From the NCBI GenBank assembly GCA_963855995.1, contig OY979716.1, positions 87,932,103 to 87,996,102 of the forward strand: DNA of 64,000 nt, written 5' to 3'. A program made the translations under genes and the position numbers. Each line of letters opens with the position of its first letter. Within the stretch, counting starts at the first letter, position 1. The notes beneath the pieces were generated by a model, which saw nothing but the letters and a program-made list of their open reading frames with translations, did no database searches and was not told where the DNA came from. Shown here piece after piece: positions 10,678-21,699 of the stretch. This DNA is from Muricea muricata (Eukaryota; Cnidaria; Anthozoa; Malacalcyonacea; Plexauridae).

Positions 10678-11545
10678 GGTGCTTTGAGGCTGGCAGTTTG
10701 AATATAATCCAATGCCTTTGGTAGAACAAAGACAATTGAACGCATGCTGTGCATGCCCCTGACGTCTGCTCGCATCAACTCTTTGACCTATGAAAGTAAA
10801 CATGTTTACAATTTTTTCTTAATGTATGCTTTGTAATCAACATCCAGAGAGTTTTCTTAAACAAATGAAATGTTTTGCCTTAGATGTTTCCATTTCCAGT
10901 ATTTCAATGGCTTCTATGGATAATTTAAGGACACCGTCGATTGAGGTGTCAACCATAACCGTTAGGTCATAAAACGAAAGACGTATGGCAAGAACTGAGT
11001 TTTGAAAAAAATATCCAGTGCTTGTTTGCACAGAACGGACTCATCATCAACCAATTCAACAATCTATTAAAAAAAAACGTGTTGTGCTAATAAAATAATA
11101 CCACGTAGTATAAATCTCCTCCTCCACAATTTTTTATGTTCGGTATCACAAATGTTTGCTATTTGACGGACTAACCTTGCGAGAAAAAAGTCTATACGCT
11201 GAATAACTATTTGGAAGTCTTTTTACTAAACCACCAAGGTCTTTGAAAAATGTGACGTGATCATCAACGTTTTCGTTAGTCAAACTCTCACCCATATGAA
11301 TGACATCTGAGTGAGTGTTGGCAAATGAAAACATTCAACGTCTTTTGTCCAAAAACGTTGACGGCTCTTAATTGCCATTGGTCAACAGTTTTTGAAAACA
11401 AATTGGTGCCGTTCTTTCAAAGGACCTAAAACGATTTTGATCTAAAATAAGATTTGAAGATCATTACTATAAGGTGTTTGATTTTTAGCCTTTTCATCTT
11501 TCATTATAAGCAAACAGGTTGCCGGTCTTGTCAACAAAAAATAGC
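10678..11545 (-). pseudogene. 5' exons of the unrecognised gene split by BEL/Pao
   Basis: Minus-strand blocks that look like exons: about 11545-11340 (VDKTGNLFAYNE; several stops), 11340-11175 (HSDVIHMGESLTNENVDDHV to YSAYRLFSRK, then a GT donor), about 11070-10885 after an AATAG acceptor (IVELVDDESVLCKQALDIF, frame change at a T-run, LSFYDLTVMVDTSIDGVL), and 10805-10678 (KELMRADVRGMHSMRSIVFV), which continues at 306 beyond the BEL insertion. Frame changes show decay. No domain recognised. It could be a host gene relic or part of another element. Confidence 0.4.
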
Positions 11546-11556
11546 GTGATATATGG

Positions 11557-11631
11557 ATGATTCTATCATGTCATCAGTCCATGTCACTCCGGAGTAACAT
11601 GAGATGCCCATGCGCATTTGCTGATCAGTGC
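11557..11631 (+). repeat. left inverted terminal repeat of DIRS element
   Basis: 11557-11605 is the near-perfect reverse complement of 16029-16077 and centres on the palindrome ACTCCGGAGT. 11601-11631 also pairs with 16225-16254 in the following fold-back repeat, so end sequences recur on the right side, as in the split and inverted ends of DIRS elements. Confidence 0.7.
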
Positions 11632-11798
11632 TAAGCATTTTGCTGCGAAGTCATTTTCAACAGTGAGAATCTTCAAAACAATCTAAATTTTTACGAACAT
11701 CGAGGTAAATATTCTCGTTTTGTCGATTGGGAAAGCAAGCCGTACAATGTAAGTATTATATTTTCTGATTATTGTTTCATTTTAGGGATATTTCAGCT

Positions 11799-13247
11799 AT
11801 GAATATGGATGAGCAAAATCCGTCACCCACGACCACGCCGGCATGCACTGTTAACCTTTCAGGTGAAAGCTCACGCGATAATGCCGAGCCAAACATAACT
11901 GGTGCCTTGAATAATCTTGATAAAAAGTTGGGAAATTTGACTGATTTGCTCATATAAATATTTGAACAGAAGGAAACTTCTGTCAGTTCTGTTGAAGGAC
12001 GAGTTGCTTTGGATGTAGAGCCTGGGCAAGACCAGAGTGCCCGAAGCAGAACATGAAAAAATCCAAATCGATTTCAACCTTTACAAGGCGAGCACCCAAC
12101 GGGCATAAAACGTCAAATGAATTCACACATTTCGTCTCAAGGGGACGAGCGCCCAACAGGCACAAAAAGTACAAAACAACAAAATAAGCCGTTAACAGGT
12201 GAGCACCCAACGGGTAGAAAATAACCAAGTGCGTCAGAGGACGAGCCTTTATAAGGCGAGCGCCCCACGGGCAGGAATAAAACATCAGAAGTCTCTGACT
12301 CTGAGGCTGACTCAGATGATGATTCTGACAGTCCACAATGGAAACAAGCTTCCCGACCTCATACCGAGGATGAAAACAGCACTTATGCTGGAGACAGTGC
12401 GGATGAGAAGGCAGATCTGATCGAACTGTCTGCCACCCCCAGAAAAACTGACAAAGGAAAAAGGGCAACCCTATCTGGAGACAATTCAAAGCTCTTAGAT
12501 GATTTGGCAAAGTCATTTTCAGAGGAAGATGAGTCAACCAGCCCAGATGTTGAGCCCAAGTTGGCTGATATTACCATGAAACAATGGGGGAAAAAGTTGA
12601 CCCCTGAGAAGCTTAAGAGTATTACTGATAAATATCATCGCCCAGCTAACTGCACAAGTATGACAGGAATCAAGTGTAATCCTGAAATATAGAGCCAATT
12701 AGGCTCTACAAAAAAGAGAAATGACATACAACTATTTAACATTCAACAAGTTGTTCTCAAGGCAGCATCTGCAACTTTGCAAACCACAAATGCCTTAGCT
12801 ACTTCTAAATCATCAGAAGATCACATCCAGTTACTTGCACAGTCAGTTGATACTTTGGCTTTACTCACCCATGGTCATACTCAGCTGTCACAGCTTAGAA
12901 GAGATCAGATCGAACCCATATTGAAACATGAGGTCTCCACCATCTGTTCAGCTGCTGTGCAATCAGACAGTCAATGGTTATTTGGCAATGATCTTGCAAA
13001 ATCGCTCAAAGATGCCAAAGAGGCAAACAGCATTACTGCATCATTAAGAAATAACTCTTACAAGCCTTATTTCCTCAACAAAAGCCCAGCAAGATCAAAC
13101 AAGAACATGTCTTACAAAGGTACGCAAAAGGATTTTTTATGGATAAGCCAGCAGAAACCTTTTCAGAAAAGGAAAAGGTCTTGGACTAAAGGAAAAGGTC
13201 TTGGACTAAAGGCAAGACGGACAGCTCAAAGTAATCGAAAAAGTTAA
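11799..13247 (+). pseudogene. gag: DIRS gag-like ORF1
   Basis: One frame with several in-frame stops runs from ATG 11799. It starts MNMDEQNPSPTTTP, is hydrophilic and acidic (SEADSDDDSDSPQ; SFSEEDESTSPD), and then has helical KASATLQTTNALATSK and LRRDQIEPILKHE, typical of DIRS ORF1. The basic tail has a 20-bp direct duplication (13171-13210). It would be the structural nucleic-acid-binding protein. Stops near 11955, 12054 and 12690 disable it. Confidence 0.65.
12084..12290 (+). repeat. four degenerate ~58-bp repeats in DIRS gag
   Basis: Cores at 12084-12103, 12143-12162, 12198-12217 and 12254-12273 share GCGAGCRCCCAACGGGC. In frame they encode GE(H/R)PTG four times. This is a local expansion inside ORF1. 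Confidence 0.75.
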
Positions 13248-13264
13248 AACAATTACACACTTCA

Positions 13265-14505
13265 TTGAGTGATTTTATTGATTTTGTTCCATCAGTTTTG
13301 TCACATTTTGAGCAAGCATGTGAAAAATTTAAAGCTGGTCAAGTAGCTAATCACTTGGTACACTGGACAAAAATTACCAGTGACAAAGAAATTCTTTCAA
13401 ATGTATCAGGAGGGAGTATAGAGTTAACAGACACACCTATCCAGCATAGCTTTAATGTGCGAAAGTTTCAACCTCATGAATACCCCATAATGGATGGGGA
13501 AATAGCCAAGTTACTGGTAAAAGGTGTAACAACTAAAGTAGCTAATGCTGCACCTGGCCAAATCGTTTCTAGTATATTCTTGCACCCTAAGAAAGATGGG
13601 TCTCACAGTCTCATTTTGAATTTAAATTAATACTAATGTGGCTCACCACCATTTCAAAATGGATTGTATTCAAACAATTGCCAAGTTAGTAACACCAAAT
13701 TGTTTCAAGGCATCATTAGATTTGAAGGATGCCTATTATTCTCTCCCCATTAGAACAGCTGATCGAAAATTTCTACGCTTTATGTGGAGGGGAGAATTGT
13801 ATGAGTTTACATGCCTTCCAAATGGACTAGCCTCTGCACCTAGACAGTTTACAAAAACTCTAAAACCTGCTCTAGCAACATTGCACAAACAAGGGCATAT
13901 TTCAGTGGCGCATATAGATGATTGTTATCTACAAAGCCAGACTTATGAACAGTGTGTTGGTAATGTAATAGATACAATAGTATTGCTTGACAGTTTAGGC
14001 TGGGTTATTCTCCTGCGTAAATCCATCCTTATACCAACCCAAGAAATCGTCACGTTAGGATTTGATAAACTCCGTATCCATGTCTATTCATCTGACTGCT
14101 GACAAGACCAACGATCAAAGCAGGCTTGTGAAAGTCTTTCAAAATCAAGTAGGCCACTGACCATAAGCGAGGTGGCTTCGGTTATAGGTAAAATAGTGGC
14201 CAGTTTTCCTGGGGTCACATATGGCCCATTGTACTACAGAGATTTAGAGAAAACCAAAAGCAGTGCTTTGAAAGTGACAACGGCGACTTTGACGAAAAAA
14301 TGTCATTGCCACTGTTAGCAAAAAAGGAATTACAGTGGTGGGTCAACAATGTTGAAACTGCCTTTAAGAAGTTAGTACAAGATGTCCCGTTACATCAAAT
14401 TACTATTGATGCCTCCCTTCTTGGATGGGGGGCAGAATGTAGTGGGGTATCATCTGGGGGCACTGGACTGAGATAGAAGCCACAAATCACATAAATTTCC
14501 TAGAA
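13265..14505 (+). pseudogene. DIRS reverse transcriptase
   Basis: Reads FQPHEYPIMDGEIAKLL, SSIFLHPKKDGSHSLILNLN, then after a frame change near 13630 the fingers/palm SLDLKDAYYSLPI, TCLPNGLASAPRQFT and the active-site motif AHIDDCYL, the IDD form usual in DIRS enzymes. Then comes LGWVILLRKS. From 14104 the connection region reads RPLTISEVASVIGKIVASFP and GPLYYRDLEKTK, followed by frame breaks. The enzyme would copy element RNA to DNA. Confidence 0.85.
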
Positions 14506-15207
14506 ATGCTTGCCATGTTCTTCGGTTTGCAAACGTTTGCCAAGGATAAAAAGAATACCCATATACGAATAAGGTGTGACAACACTGCAGCAGTGAACAT
14601 TATTAACAATATGGGTACAAGTCATTCAGATGAATGCAACAAATTGGCTAAAACAATTTGGGAGTGGTGCATTAGCAAGAGCATATGGATCAGTTTGGCG
14701 CATATTCCGGGCAAACAAAATTTTACAGCGGATTTTGAGTCACAGAGGAACCAAAGGGAATCAGAATGGATGTTAAACAATTCCTTGCTTTCTGTTGCTT
14801 TAGAAAGCCTCAAGTTTGCACCCGAAATTCACTTGTTTGCCAGTCGCATAAATGCGCAATTTCATAAATATGTTTCTTATCGGCCAGATCCACATGCTTT
14901 TGCCATCGATTCATTTACTCTAAATTGGGGTGAGTTAATGTTTTATGCTTTTCCTCCTTTCAGTTTAATAGCAGCTGTTTTATCAAAGATAGAGAACGAG
15001 GGAGGAGAGGGGATTTGTGTGTTACCGGATTGGTCAAGTCAAAGTCGGTACGCCAAGGCGTTTCAAATGATGGGAAAACCACCGGTGCGTCTCAAAGCCA
15101 GCCCAGACCTACTCAGACTGCCGAGCCATTCAATGGAACAACATCCAATATGGACAAAACTGAATCTTTTGGTGTGCCTCTTATCAAGAGAGCTTAGAGA
15201 GATATGA
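14506..15207 (+). pseudogene. DIRS RNase H and linker
   Basis: Open frame of 233 codons. RNase H residues are visible in FLEMLAMFFGLQTFA, IRCDNTAAVNIINNMGT and HIPGKQNFTADFESQ. A region typical of the DIRS polyprotein follows (HLFASRINAQFHKYVSYRPD; CVLPDWSSQSRYAKAF). It joins the RT upstream through a degraded segment and ends two bases before the recombinase frame. Confidence 0.8.
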
Positions 15208-15208
15208 T

Positions 15209-15760
15209 TTGTCATCGAGTGCTCAAGAAATATTGATGGCTTCATGGACATCAGGTACTTCAAAACAGTATCAAAGTTATTTAAATAGATGGAAGAGTTA
15301 TTGCCAGGAACATAATGTGGATTTATTTAACCCGGATCTAAAGTACCCAATTGAGTTTCTCGTTTCATTATATAAAATCGGACTGGGCTATAGTGCCATA
15401 AACACTGCCCGTTTGGCATTGTCAACCATACTGATATGTAAAGACGGATATAAATTTGGAGAGCACCCTTTAGTGTGTCGATACATGAAGGGTGTATTTG
15501 AACTAAAACTGGCTTTACTGAAATATTCAGAAATCTGGGACGTGAAACTTGTATTGGACTATTTGAAAACATTTACAGACCGTTCAACTTTGTCGATCAA
15601 GGAACTAACTTTAAAGCTCACCATGTTATTGGGCCTTACAACGGGACAGCGACGCCAGATAATTCATAAAATAAGTGTAAATTGCATACAAGAACTACCT
15701 GATAGATACAGGATTACCATTGATGAAAAACTAAAACAGACTAAACCTAGCAAACATTAG
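15209..15760 (+). pseudogene. tyrosine recombinase of DIRS element, C-terminus lost
   Basis: N-terminal core-binding-like half (ASWTSGTSKQYQSYLNRW, KYPIEFLVSLYKIGLG, MKGVFELK) and the start of the catalytic half with Arg in LGLTTGQRRQIIH. The later His-x-x-Arg and Tyr motifs are missing: the frame stops at 15760 and the following sequence yields only short in-frame pieces (LDLRTFHEDQG). The enzyme would integrate circular DNA; this copy cannot. Confidence 0.78.
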
Positions 15761-16028
15761 AAACCTTTAGATTTGCGCACTTTTCACGAAGACCAAGGCA
15801 TGTGTGTGTTTCGTCATTCGCTAAATTTTATGATAAACCTGTTGAGTTTAATTAGAAAAATTTTGGGAACACTCTTTTAGGACAATGAGTGATCTATTTT
15901 AGTTTATTGGTTATCAAGGGTAACATAATGGTACCGGTTAGTAATGGTAAAATAAAGTTTAACATTATGACATGAATTTGTTGAAGTGAACACAAAAATT
16001 AGTGGGACTCGTCGTACAGGACTTTGAA
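15761..16028. other. DIRS 3' non-coding part
   Basis: AT-rich remainder between the truncated recombinase and the right inverted repeat. No gene seen. Confidence 0.5.
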
Positions 16029-16287
16029 ATCTCATGTTACTCCGGAGTGACATGGACTGATGAAATGATAGAATTGAAAAATTAAACGAGACTTACCTGG
16101 AAGTCGATGTTTGATTGGAATTCTATCTTGTCATCAGTACAGAACGAAGGAGTCACATGCCCTGAAATCCCCTTCCCTCCCATCTCCTTCGTTCTTTGGT
16201 TTTTCCTGTATTTCTCACGATGAATACTGATCAGCAAATGCGCATGCGCATCTCATGTGACTCCTTCGTTCCGGACTGATGACAAGA
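16029..16287. repeat. DIRS right inverted repeat and left half of fold-back repeat
   Basis: 16029-16077 is the right inverted repeat. 16065-16160 is an arm whose reverse complement lies at 16250-16287 plus 19774-19842: ACTTACCTGGAAGTCGA and GATTGGAATTCTATCTTGTC recur inverted, around GGAGTCACATG. The loop holds CCTTCCCTCCC. The right arm is split by the hAT element at 16288-19773. Confidence 0.7.
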
Positions 16288-16320
16288 CAGGGCATGAAAT
16301 AACGGCCGGACATCGGACAA

Positions 16321-16390
16321 TGTCCGAGCAAATGTGGCAGTTGTCCGCGCTATTCACTATTAGAACGGGCATTATGTCCGAGCAAATTTG
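16321..16390 (+). promoter_or_regulatory. subterminal hAT repeats, left end
   Basis: TGTCCGAGCAAA occurs at 16321 and 16375, with GGACAATGTCC and TTGTCCGCG nearby. The right end has GTCTGAGCAA (19685), AGTCCGAGCAAA (19706) and TGCTCGGACT (19726). Such subterminal clusters are the known kind of binding site for hAT transposases; the role here is inferred. Confidence 0.5.
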
Positions 16391-16849
16391 AAATATACGA
16401 ATTGATTCTTTTTCCTCCCGGAAGAGTTCATAATGGGAACCCTTTAAACCAACACTCACACGAATTTTGTAAAGCTTTGGAAGGCCAGCATTTCAGAAGC
16501 GTTTCACTCACACAGCAGCCATATTGACATCAGAGCGAGGTTAACAGGCTTCGACATTACAAATATTTGTCATGAAGTTCAGTCTATGGTTACCGCTGAC
16601 CTGTCGATCCGACCTACTCGTGGTGGGATGTAAGTGATGCGAACAGCATGGACATGCACGAATAGGTATGGACAAAAGAAAGCAGTCAAGATTAACAGCA
16701 TTTTTTCAACATCAAATGAAGCAGGTCCTTCAAAGAAAAGAGGAGTTTCTAATAAGGGTAACAGAAAGCTGTCTGTTTCCTCGGCAGCAGCCTGGAAAGA
16801 AACGCTCTCGCTCAACATTCGGGTCAAGATTGGCTGATCATTAACTCAG

Positions 16850-19053
16850 CAAATGGAGAGGATGTGGACTCCCTGAACTGCCTCGTTTCTAAAAGATTTT
16901 CAATGGAGCTGTCGGGAATCAAGTCCTTTTCAACAACATGGGCCTTTTCAGGCAGTGGAAACCTCAAAATAAGTAACGCGAAAGATCATGCTACTGGTGA
17001 GGCGCACAAGCGTGCGATGGAATTATTCCGAAGAGAGCAAGGATTGGGCGTGAGTGAAAGAACAGAGCTATCTCAGCACCTGCGAGGGCAGGGTCAAACC
17101 AGTTTCCTGTCGAGTGTGTCTTCGATGACGGAAAGAGATAAACTGTTAACTAAGAAGAAGTTCGAGGTAGCGTACTTCATGGCTAAGGAGGAGTTACCCA
17201 TGAAAAAGTACCCAAAACTTTTAGCTTTGGAGGAAATGCATGGGGTGGAATTAGGCACAGCCTACAGAAATGAAAACGACGGGGCAACATTTGTTGACTT
17301 CATCGGTGAGGCCATTTCAAAAGAGCATTCTGATGATGTCAATAAATCCAACTTTTACTCTGTTTTAATTGATAGCTCAGTTATGGAACAGGAAGCTGTT
17401 TTTATTCTCCATTTCGACCCCAAGCCAACCGGTGGTGGTAAGGTGCAGATTAAACTTACCTTTGCGAGACTAGTTGAGCCAGAAACAACAACAGCAGAAG
17501 GGATAAAGAAGGTAATCATTGATACATTTAAAGCTGTTGGTATCAATGATTTTGAGATTAAGCTTATAGGTAAGTTAACAGTTGTTCAAAAATAACTAAC
17601 CGTTGACATCAAAGCCAAATTAAGAATCCAATTCTCTCAGGTTTTGGAGCTGACGGCGCAACAGTTAATAGAGGCGACAAAAATGGTGTCAAGCAATTGC
17701 TGCAGGAAGATGTGGAATGGCTGGTGTTTGGGTGGTGCATGAGTCATCGTTTGGAGTTGGCCCTCCTTGCAGGGGGGATCAAACCAAAACGGGCATCAGG
17801 TAGCTAAACGAAGCACACATTTTAATCGGAAGCATTTCTGAATATTAGTGGCAAAATGTGCGTATTAGATTGCTCTCAGTTGCGTTTACTTAACAGTCGC
17901 CATCCTTTTCCCTCATTAGGAACACGCTGGGTCAGTCACAAAGTCGAGGCTCTAAAAGTAGCAGTTGATAATTATGGAGTGTACATCCAGCATCTGGAAA
18001 ATATGGCCGAGGATAATAGTTTCAAAGCAACAGATCGTGCTAAGTTCAGAGGGTACCTTCGGAAATGGAAAACCTCAAGAATGCCAATCCTGATGAGCAT
18101 GTTCCTGGATATTTTGCAGCCAGCAAAGTTTCTATCTTTGGCGTTCCAAGACGATGAAATCGATCCTGTGAAATCGTCGCAAGCCCTCCAAGATGCCCAG
18201 AGCCACCTGTCCAAGTTGGAGAGAAAGTTGTTCCAGAACTTACCTCATGTTAAGTTCTTCCTGTCGAAAGTTAAGAGCAATGACGAGGGTCAACATGAGT
18301 ACCAAGATGTTATTTTCACTGACTTTGAAGAATCCAAAAGAAGAGCCATCGATCTGAAAGGCAACCTCGTCGAGTTGGTGAGTACTTCCATAAGCGAACG
18401 GCTGGAGAAATCAACTGAAAATTTCGAGCAGCATGCTGCCGTCATCCTCAATACAGAATGCTGGCCTAAAGTGTCACAGAAAGAAGACGAGGCAGACGAC
18501 GAATTTGCAGATGGATTGATGGAAGAGGTGTACGAGAGGTTTGCAAAACCCTTGAAAAATGCTGGCTTTTCTGGTACTTTGCCTGATTTACTTCAGCAGT
18601 GGCATTCCGTTATCGCATACACAAAGAAGTATCTGGCCTCTGACACCACGAATTACCTAGTTGTTTGGTACCGCATCTTTAACAGTTCCTTAGCCAATCA
18701 GTGGAAACTTGTACTTCTTGTCGTCGAGCTCTTATTCTGTATTCCCGTTTCCAACGCTAAAGTGGAGCACCTCTTCTCACTTATGAAACGCATGAAAACA
18801 GATGGGAGGTCATCTCTGGGAAATGAACAGTCTTCTAAAGACCCAGTGTGAAGGGGTACCATTGAAGCAGTTTGAAGCATCATCTGCCATAGAACTTTGG
18901 GCTAATGCAAAGGTTCGGCGTCCTGATCAACACCCCGGGAAGAAGTACAAGAAGAGGCAGTCCAAAAAGGCAAAGCCAATCTTGTCTATGAGTGACAGCA
19001 AGGAGGAGGAAACCCTCGATAGTCCCAGTGATAGTGAGGCATACATTCAATAG
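16850..19053 (+). pseudogene. hAT transposase of element 1
   Basis: Exon borders: a first long exon ends near 17568 (GT after FEIKLI), then about 17640-17811 after a CAG acceptor, then from 17921 after TTAG. Features in order: zinc-finger-like TTWAFSGSGNLKISNAKDHATG, KKKFEVAYFMAKEELPMKKY, first RNase H region FYSVLIDSSVMEQEAVFIL, GFGADGATVNRGDKNGV, WCMSHRLELAL (the hAT CxxH block), GTRWVSHKVEALK, and the C-terminal dimer domain SNAKVEHLFSLMKRMKTD. A frame change near 18838 precedes the tail with ELWANAKVRRP. One frame change and unclear 5' coding sequence suggest an inactive copy. Family: ZNF862-like hAT. Confidence 0.85.
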
Positions 19054-19773
19054 ATACTCTTAGAATCTTTCTTAATAAATATGTGTTGAGTTAATATCCA
19101 GGCAGATTTTAGCCTGCGTGGCCGGCGGTATTGTGTGCGAGCGAATACAGGCTGCGCGCACGTCCCCCCGCACCAAGCGCGATGGGAAGTTGCACATCCC
19201 CCCGCTTCCTATATTCCTATATTAAGCTGTGAGGTCAGGGAACTTCCACCGCAAGGGTCAAGACCACAAAGCTGCCATGTTGTAACGTCACCTCGTCGCT
19301 ACCGAAAGAAAACACAAGTAAAACTAAACAGTTATTGGGTCCTTGGCTGGGTTATTTTCTTTAGCGTATTAATGTCTTTCCTTCATTACACCCTCTTCGT
19401 TTCCATCGATGTCGACCTAATTGAATGCAACAAAATGTCGAACTAGCCGTTAAGTAAAAAACCTCGTATAAACGAACATTGACTTGTGTAAGTTGCTCTG
19501 CTCCATTCCTATTGACATCACAATGATCACGGAACTGTTGCAACTGGGACTCAAAATAAGAAAATATGATCGCGGAAGGTTAAATATAGATAAATGAATG
19601 CATGTGATAACCGTAGTGTTACGCTTGTTGTCAAATATGAGATGAGATAAGCGGTAATTGTGGCAATTTTACATGATTTTGCGATGTCTGAGCAACTCGT
19701 CTTCAAGTCCGAGCAAAGCCTAGCATGCTCGGACTCGTGTCCGACTTTGTATGAATAGTTATTTCACGCCCTG
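19054..19773 (+). other. 3' non-coding part of hAT element 1
   Basis: Holds the transposon's 3' flank and right terminal repeat. 19125-19320 is GC-richer than its surroundings. Subterminal motifs at 19685-19735. No gene seen. Confidence 0.5.
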
Positions 19774-19842
19774 CAAGATAGAATTCCAATCAAACGTCGA
19801 CTTCCAGGTAAGTCTCGTTTAATTCTTCAATTATGTGACAAC
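19774..19842 (-). repeat. right arm of fold-back repeat beyond hAT 1
   Basis: Reverse complement of about 16075-16140 (GAATTCCAATCAAACGTCGA, CCAGGTAAGTCTCGTTTAA). Together with 16250-16287 it forms the second arm. Confidence 0.75.
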
Positions 19843-19960
19843 GCAAAAGTACAAGTATATGCCATTGTTATGTTACAAGCAAATAATTCATAAATAACTT
19901 CAGAGTATATTATGAAACGGGTCAAACTATACCTAAGTGATAAAATAGAATTAGACATTC

Positions 19961-20279
19961 CAAGTGAAGGCTCTTTGTCTGTTTGTTATCTCCTTTGTCT
20001 GTTTGATGTCATCCTCCAGCATGAAGTTCACTGTTAACAGCAAGGACGTTTCAGGCTTCTTGACTCCTCTTTCGTGCGTTTGAGTGCCTATTCCATCAAA
20101 CTCACAAACCAATGGTCTTTTCAAAATGCTTGCATGTGTGGGATCATCCCAACCCAGCGAAATTTTCGTTTTAGTTAAATGTGATACGACAAACTCGGCT
20201 GATGATTGTGACACCATGTGCTTCAATGCAGATTTGCCACTGGTAGTTTCTCCCACAGCCATAGTGACAGGGCAGCAAC
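19961..20279 (-). CDS. exon of unknown P-loop protein
   Basis: Minus-strand frame opened by a CCTTAG acceptor and ending in a stop at about 19961. It encodes CCPVTMAVGETTSGKSALKH, a Walker A box (GETTSGKS), then KISLGWDDPTHASILKRPLV, and ends in a polar tail. Layout and the WDDP motif recall helicase/primase-like P-loop ATPases, but I cannot name the family. It probably belongs with exons at 20876-21202 and 21560-21688, although splice phases do not join simply, so an exon may be missing. Confidence 0.5.
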
Positions 20280-20875
20280 CTAAGGAAGGTTTGTACATGT
20301 ATGTACATGAATAGTTGTTGTGTATAGTATTTATACATATTATATAGATATCTATAAAAAAATCGAGAAACATACCAGCTATTTTTAATATTTTCTTGTA
20401 TTGAAACACAGATATTCCACCAGACAGAAAAACGATAAAAAATTCTGTTTGAAAAAAGTTCTGGCCTCGCACATAAATCTGTGCCAGTTGAATCTACTCA
20501 AACTGCACACTGTTTGCTTGCAAATATTTTTTTATTTTTTGCTGGAATGTGCAGATGGTATCAACTGCAAAAACGGAATCATCTAGTAATACTCCCAGTC
20601 TCCTTCATTAATTACCCCCATTTTGTTCACCTATAGGAAGAACAGTTATTAATTAATTATAGCTGGTTATAAAAAATTCAGACAGTGTGAACAGCCTCAC
20701 ATTAGGAAATTTATCCACCCCCTAATATTTGACAAAACTGAAGTCATGAAACAAACTGCGCGTGCAATGACAAATTACGAGAGTCATGATGATAATACTA
20801 GCTTTCTGAAATACTGGTGTTCAACTGTAAAATGCAAACATAAAACAAGTGTGCTCAAACAAAAATAAGTTTACC

Positions 20876-21202
20876 TGTACTGCTCCATTCAAAACATACA
20901 CTGCAGAATCACAGTCCTCTTCTTCCTCGAACTGCCCTCTGACATCTTCTGGAGTGACTTCCACTACAGCGGCTTCTCCATCAAGGTATTTTTTATTTGA
21001 CTGACGTCCAATGGCTAGAGCAGCTTTGAGCTGTTTTCCACCAGTTCGTGCAAATTCTTGAACCTTTTCCATTGCATAAGTGGCAATCTGTTTGTCGCTT
21101 AGACCTTTCCAATGGACTCCACCTTTTTCGTTGAAGTTTCGGTTGATGGCCACTTTGAACTTTTTTGCCACCTCCATTTCATCAATAGTGACATAGCATT
21201 TC
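20876..21202 (-). CDS. upstream exon of the unknown P-loop gene
   Basis: Bounded by an acceptor (TCTTATAG, 21203-21210) and a donor (CAG|GTAAAC at 20876/20875) on the minus strand. Open throughout: KCYVTIDEMEVAKKF, HWKGLSDKQIATYAMEKVQE, then an acidic EEEEDCDSAVY near the end. No domain recognised. Confidence 0.5.
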
Positions 21203-21559
21203 CTATAAGATTAACAAAAAGCCTTAGTAAAACTCGTGCAACGGCCTTCTTTTGGATCCCTTCATGTATAAACACATCCCTCTGTTTGCATGTGGCACAT
21301 CATAATGTACTGCATAATATCTTTTACCATTGGCTTTTAGGCTCATGCCTGGAAAGTCTACTAAAGGCTTGGACATATGTTGCCTCCATAGTTTAGTGTT
21401 GCATTAAAATACTATTTCTGGTTTCTAGTACAATTGGTGTAACTGGTCATATATTGTCAAACAAATTATATACTTAAATGGAAACTCCATCATTCCTGTG
21501 CACTGTTACAATGTAGCCATTAAAAATGCATCAAGTCTCTTTCTTCAAATTTTACTAAA

Positions 21560-21688
21560 AGCCTTAATTTGAAAATAAAAGTTTGAAATGCATTTGTAAC
21601 GATTTGTATCAGTTTTGACATGAAGTGCTCTAGATCCAGCTTGGTCTTTCCTCACAGAAATTCCTTTAATTGGTGATGATCCAGACAT
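21560..21688 (-). CDS. possible first exon of the unknown P-loop gene
   Basis: ATG at 21688 in good context (AAAATG) opens MSGSSPIKGISVRKDQAGSR. The frame stays open for about 43 codons. The splice donor could not be set with confidence. Direction and spacing fit the two exons downstream. Confidence 0.35.
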
Positions 21689-21699
21689 TTTCAGCTACT

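Larger units (their letters stand above)
11557..16077 (+). mobile_element. DIRS-type tyrosine-recombinase retrotransposon, decayed
   Basis: Inverted repeats at 11557-11605 and 16029-16077 enclose gag-like, reverse transcriptase, RNase H and tyrosine-recombinase segments in DIRS order and on one strand. DIRS elements integrate by recombinase, so no target duplication is expected and none was seen. Many stops and frame changes plus a truncated recombinase make it inactive. Confidence 0.82.
16288..19773 (+). mobile_element. hAT element 1 (ZNF862-like transposase)
   Basis: Ends CAGGGCATGAAATAA and its inverse TTATTTCACGCCCTG. The 5 bases CAAGA are repeated at 16283-16287 and 19774-19778. The empty site is known because the fold-back partner at 16120 reads straight through (GACAAGATAGAATTCC in reverse). 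Length 3486 bp, with one transposase gene inside. A 5-bp duplication is short for hAT, where 8 is usual, but 5-6 occur in some families. Subterminal GTCCGAGCAAA words lie near both ends. Confidence 0.85.

Noticed and set aside
16029..16290. CTGATGA words near the DIRS right end as a hammerhead ribozyme
   Set aside because: CTGATGA occurs, but no properly placed stem II with a GAAA core and no cleavage-site stem could be found.
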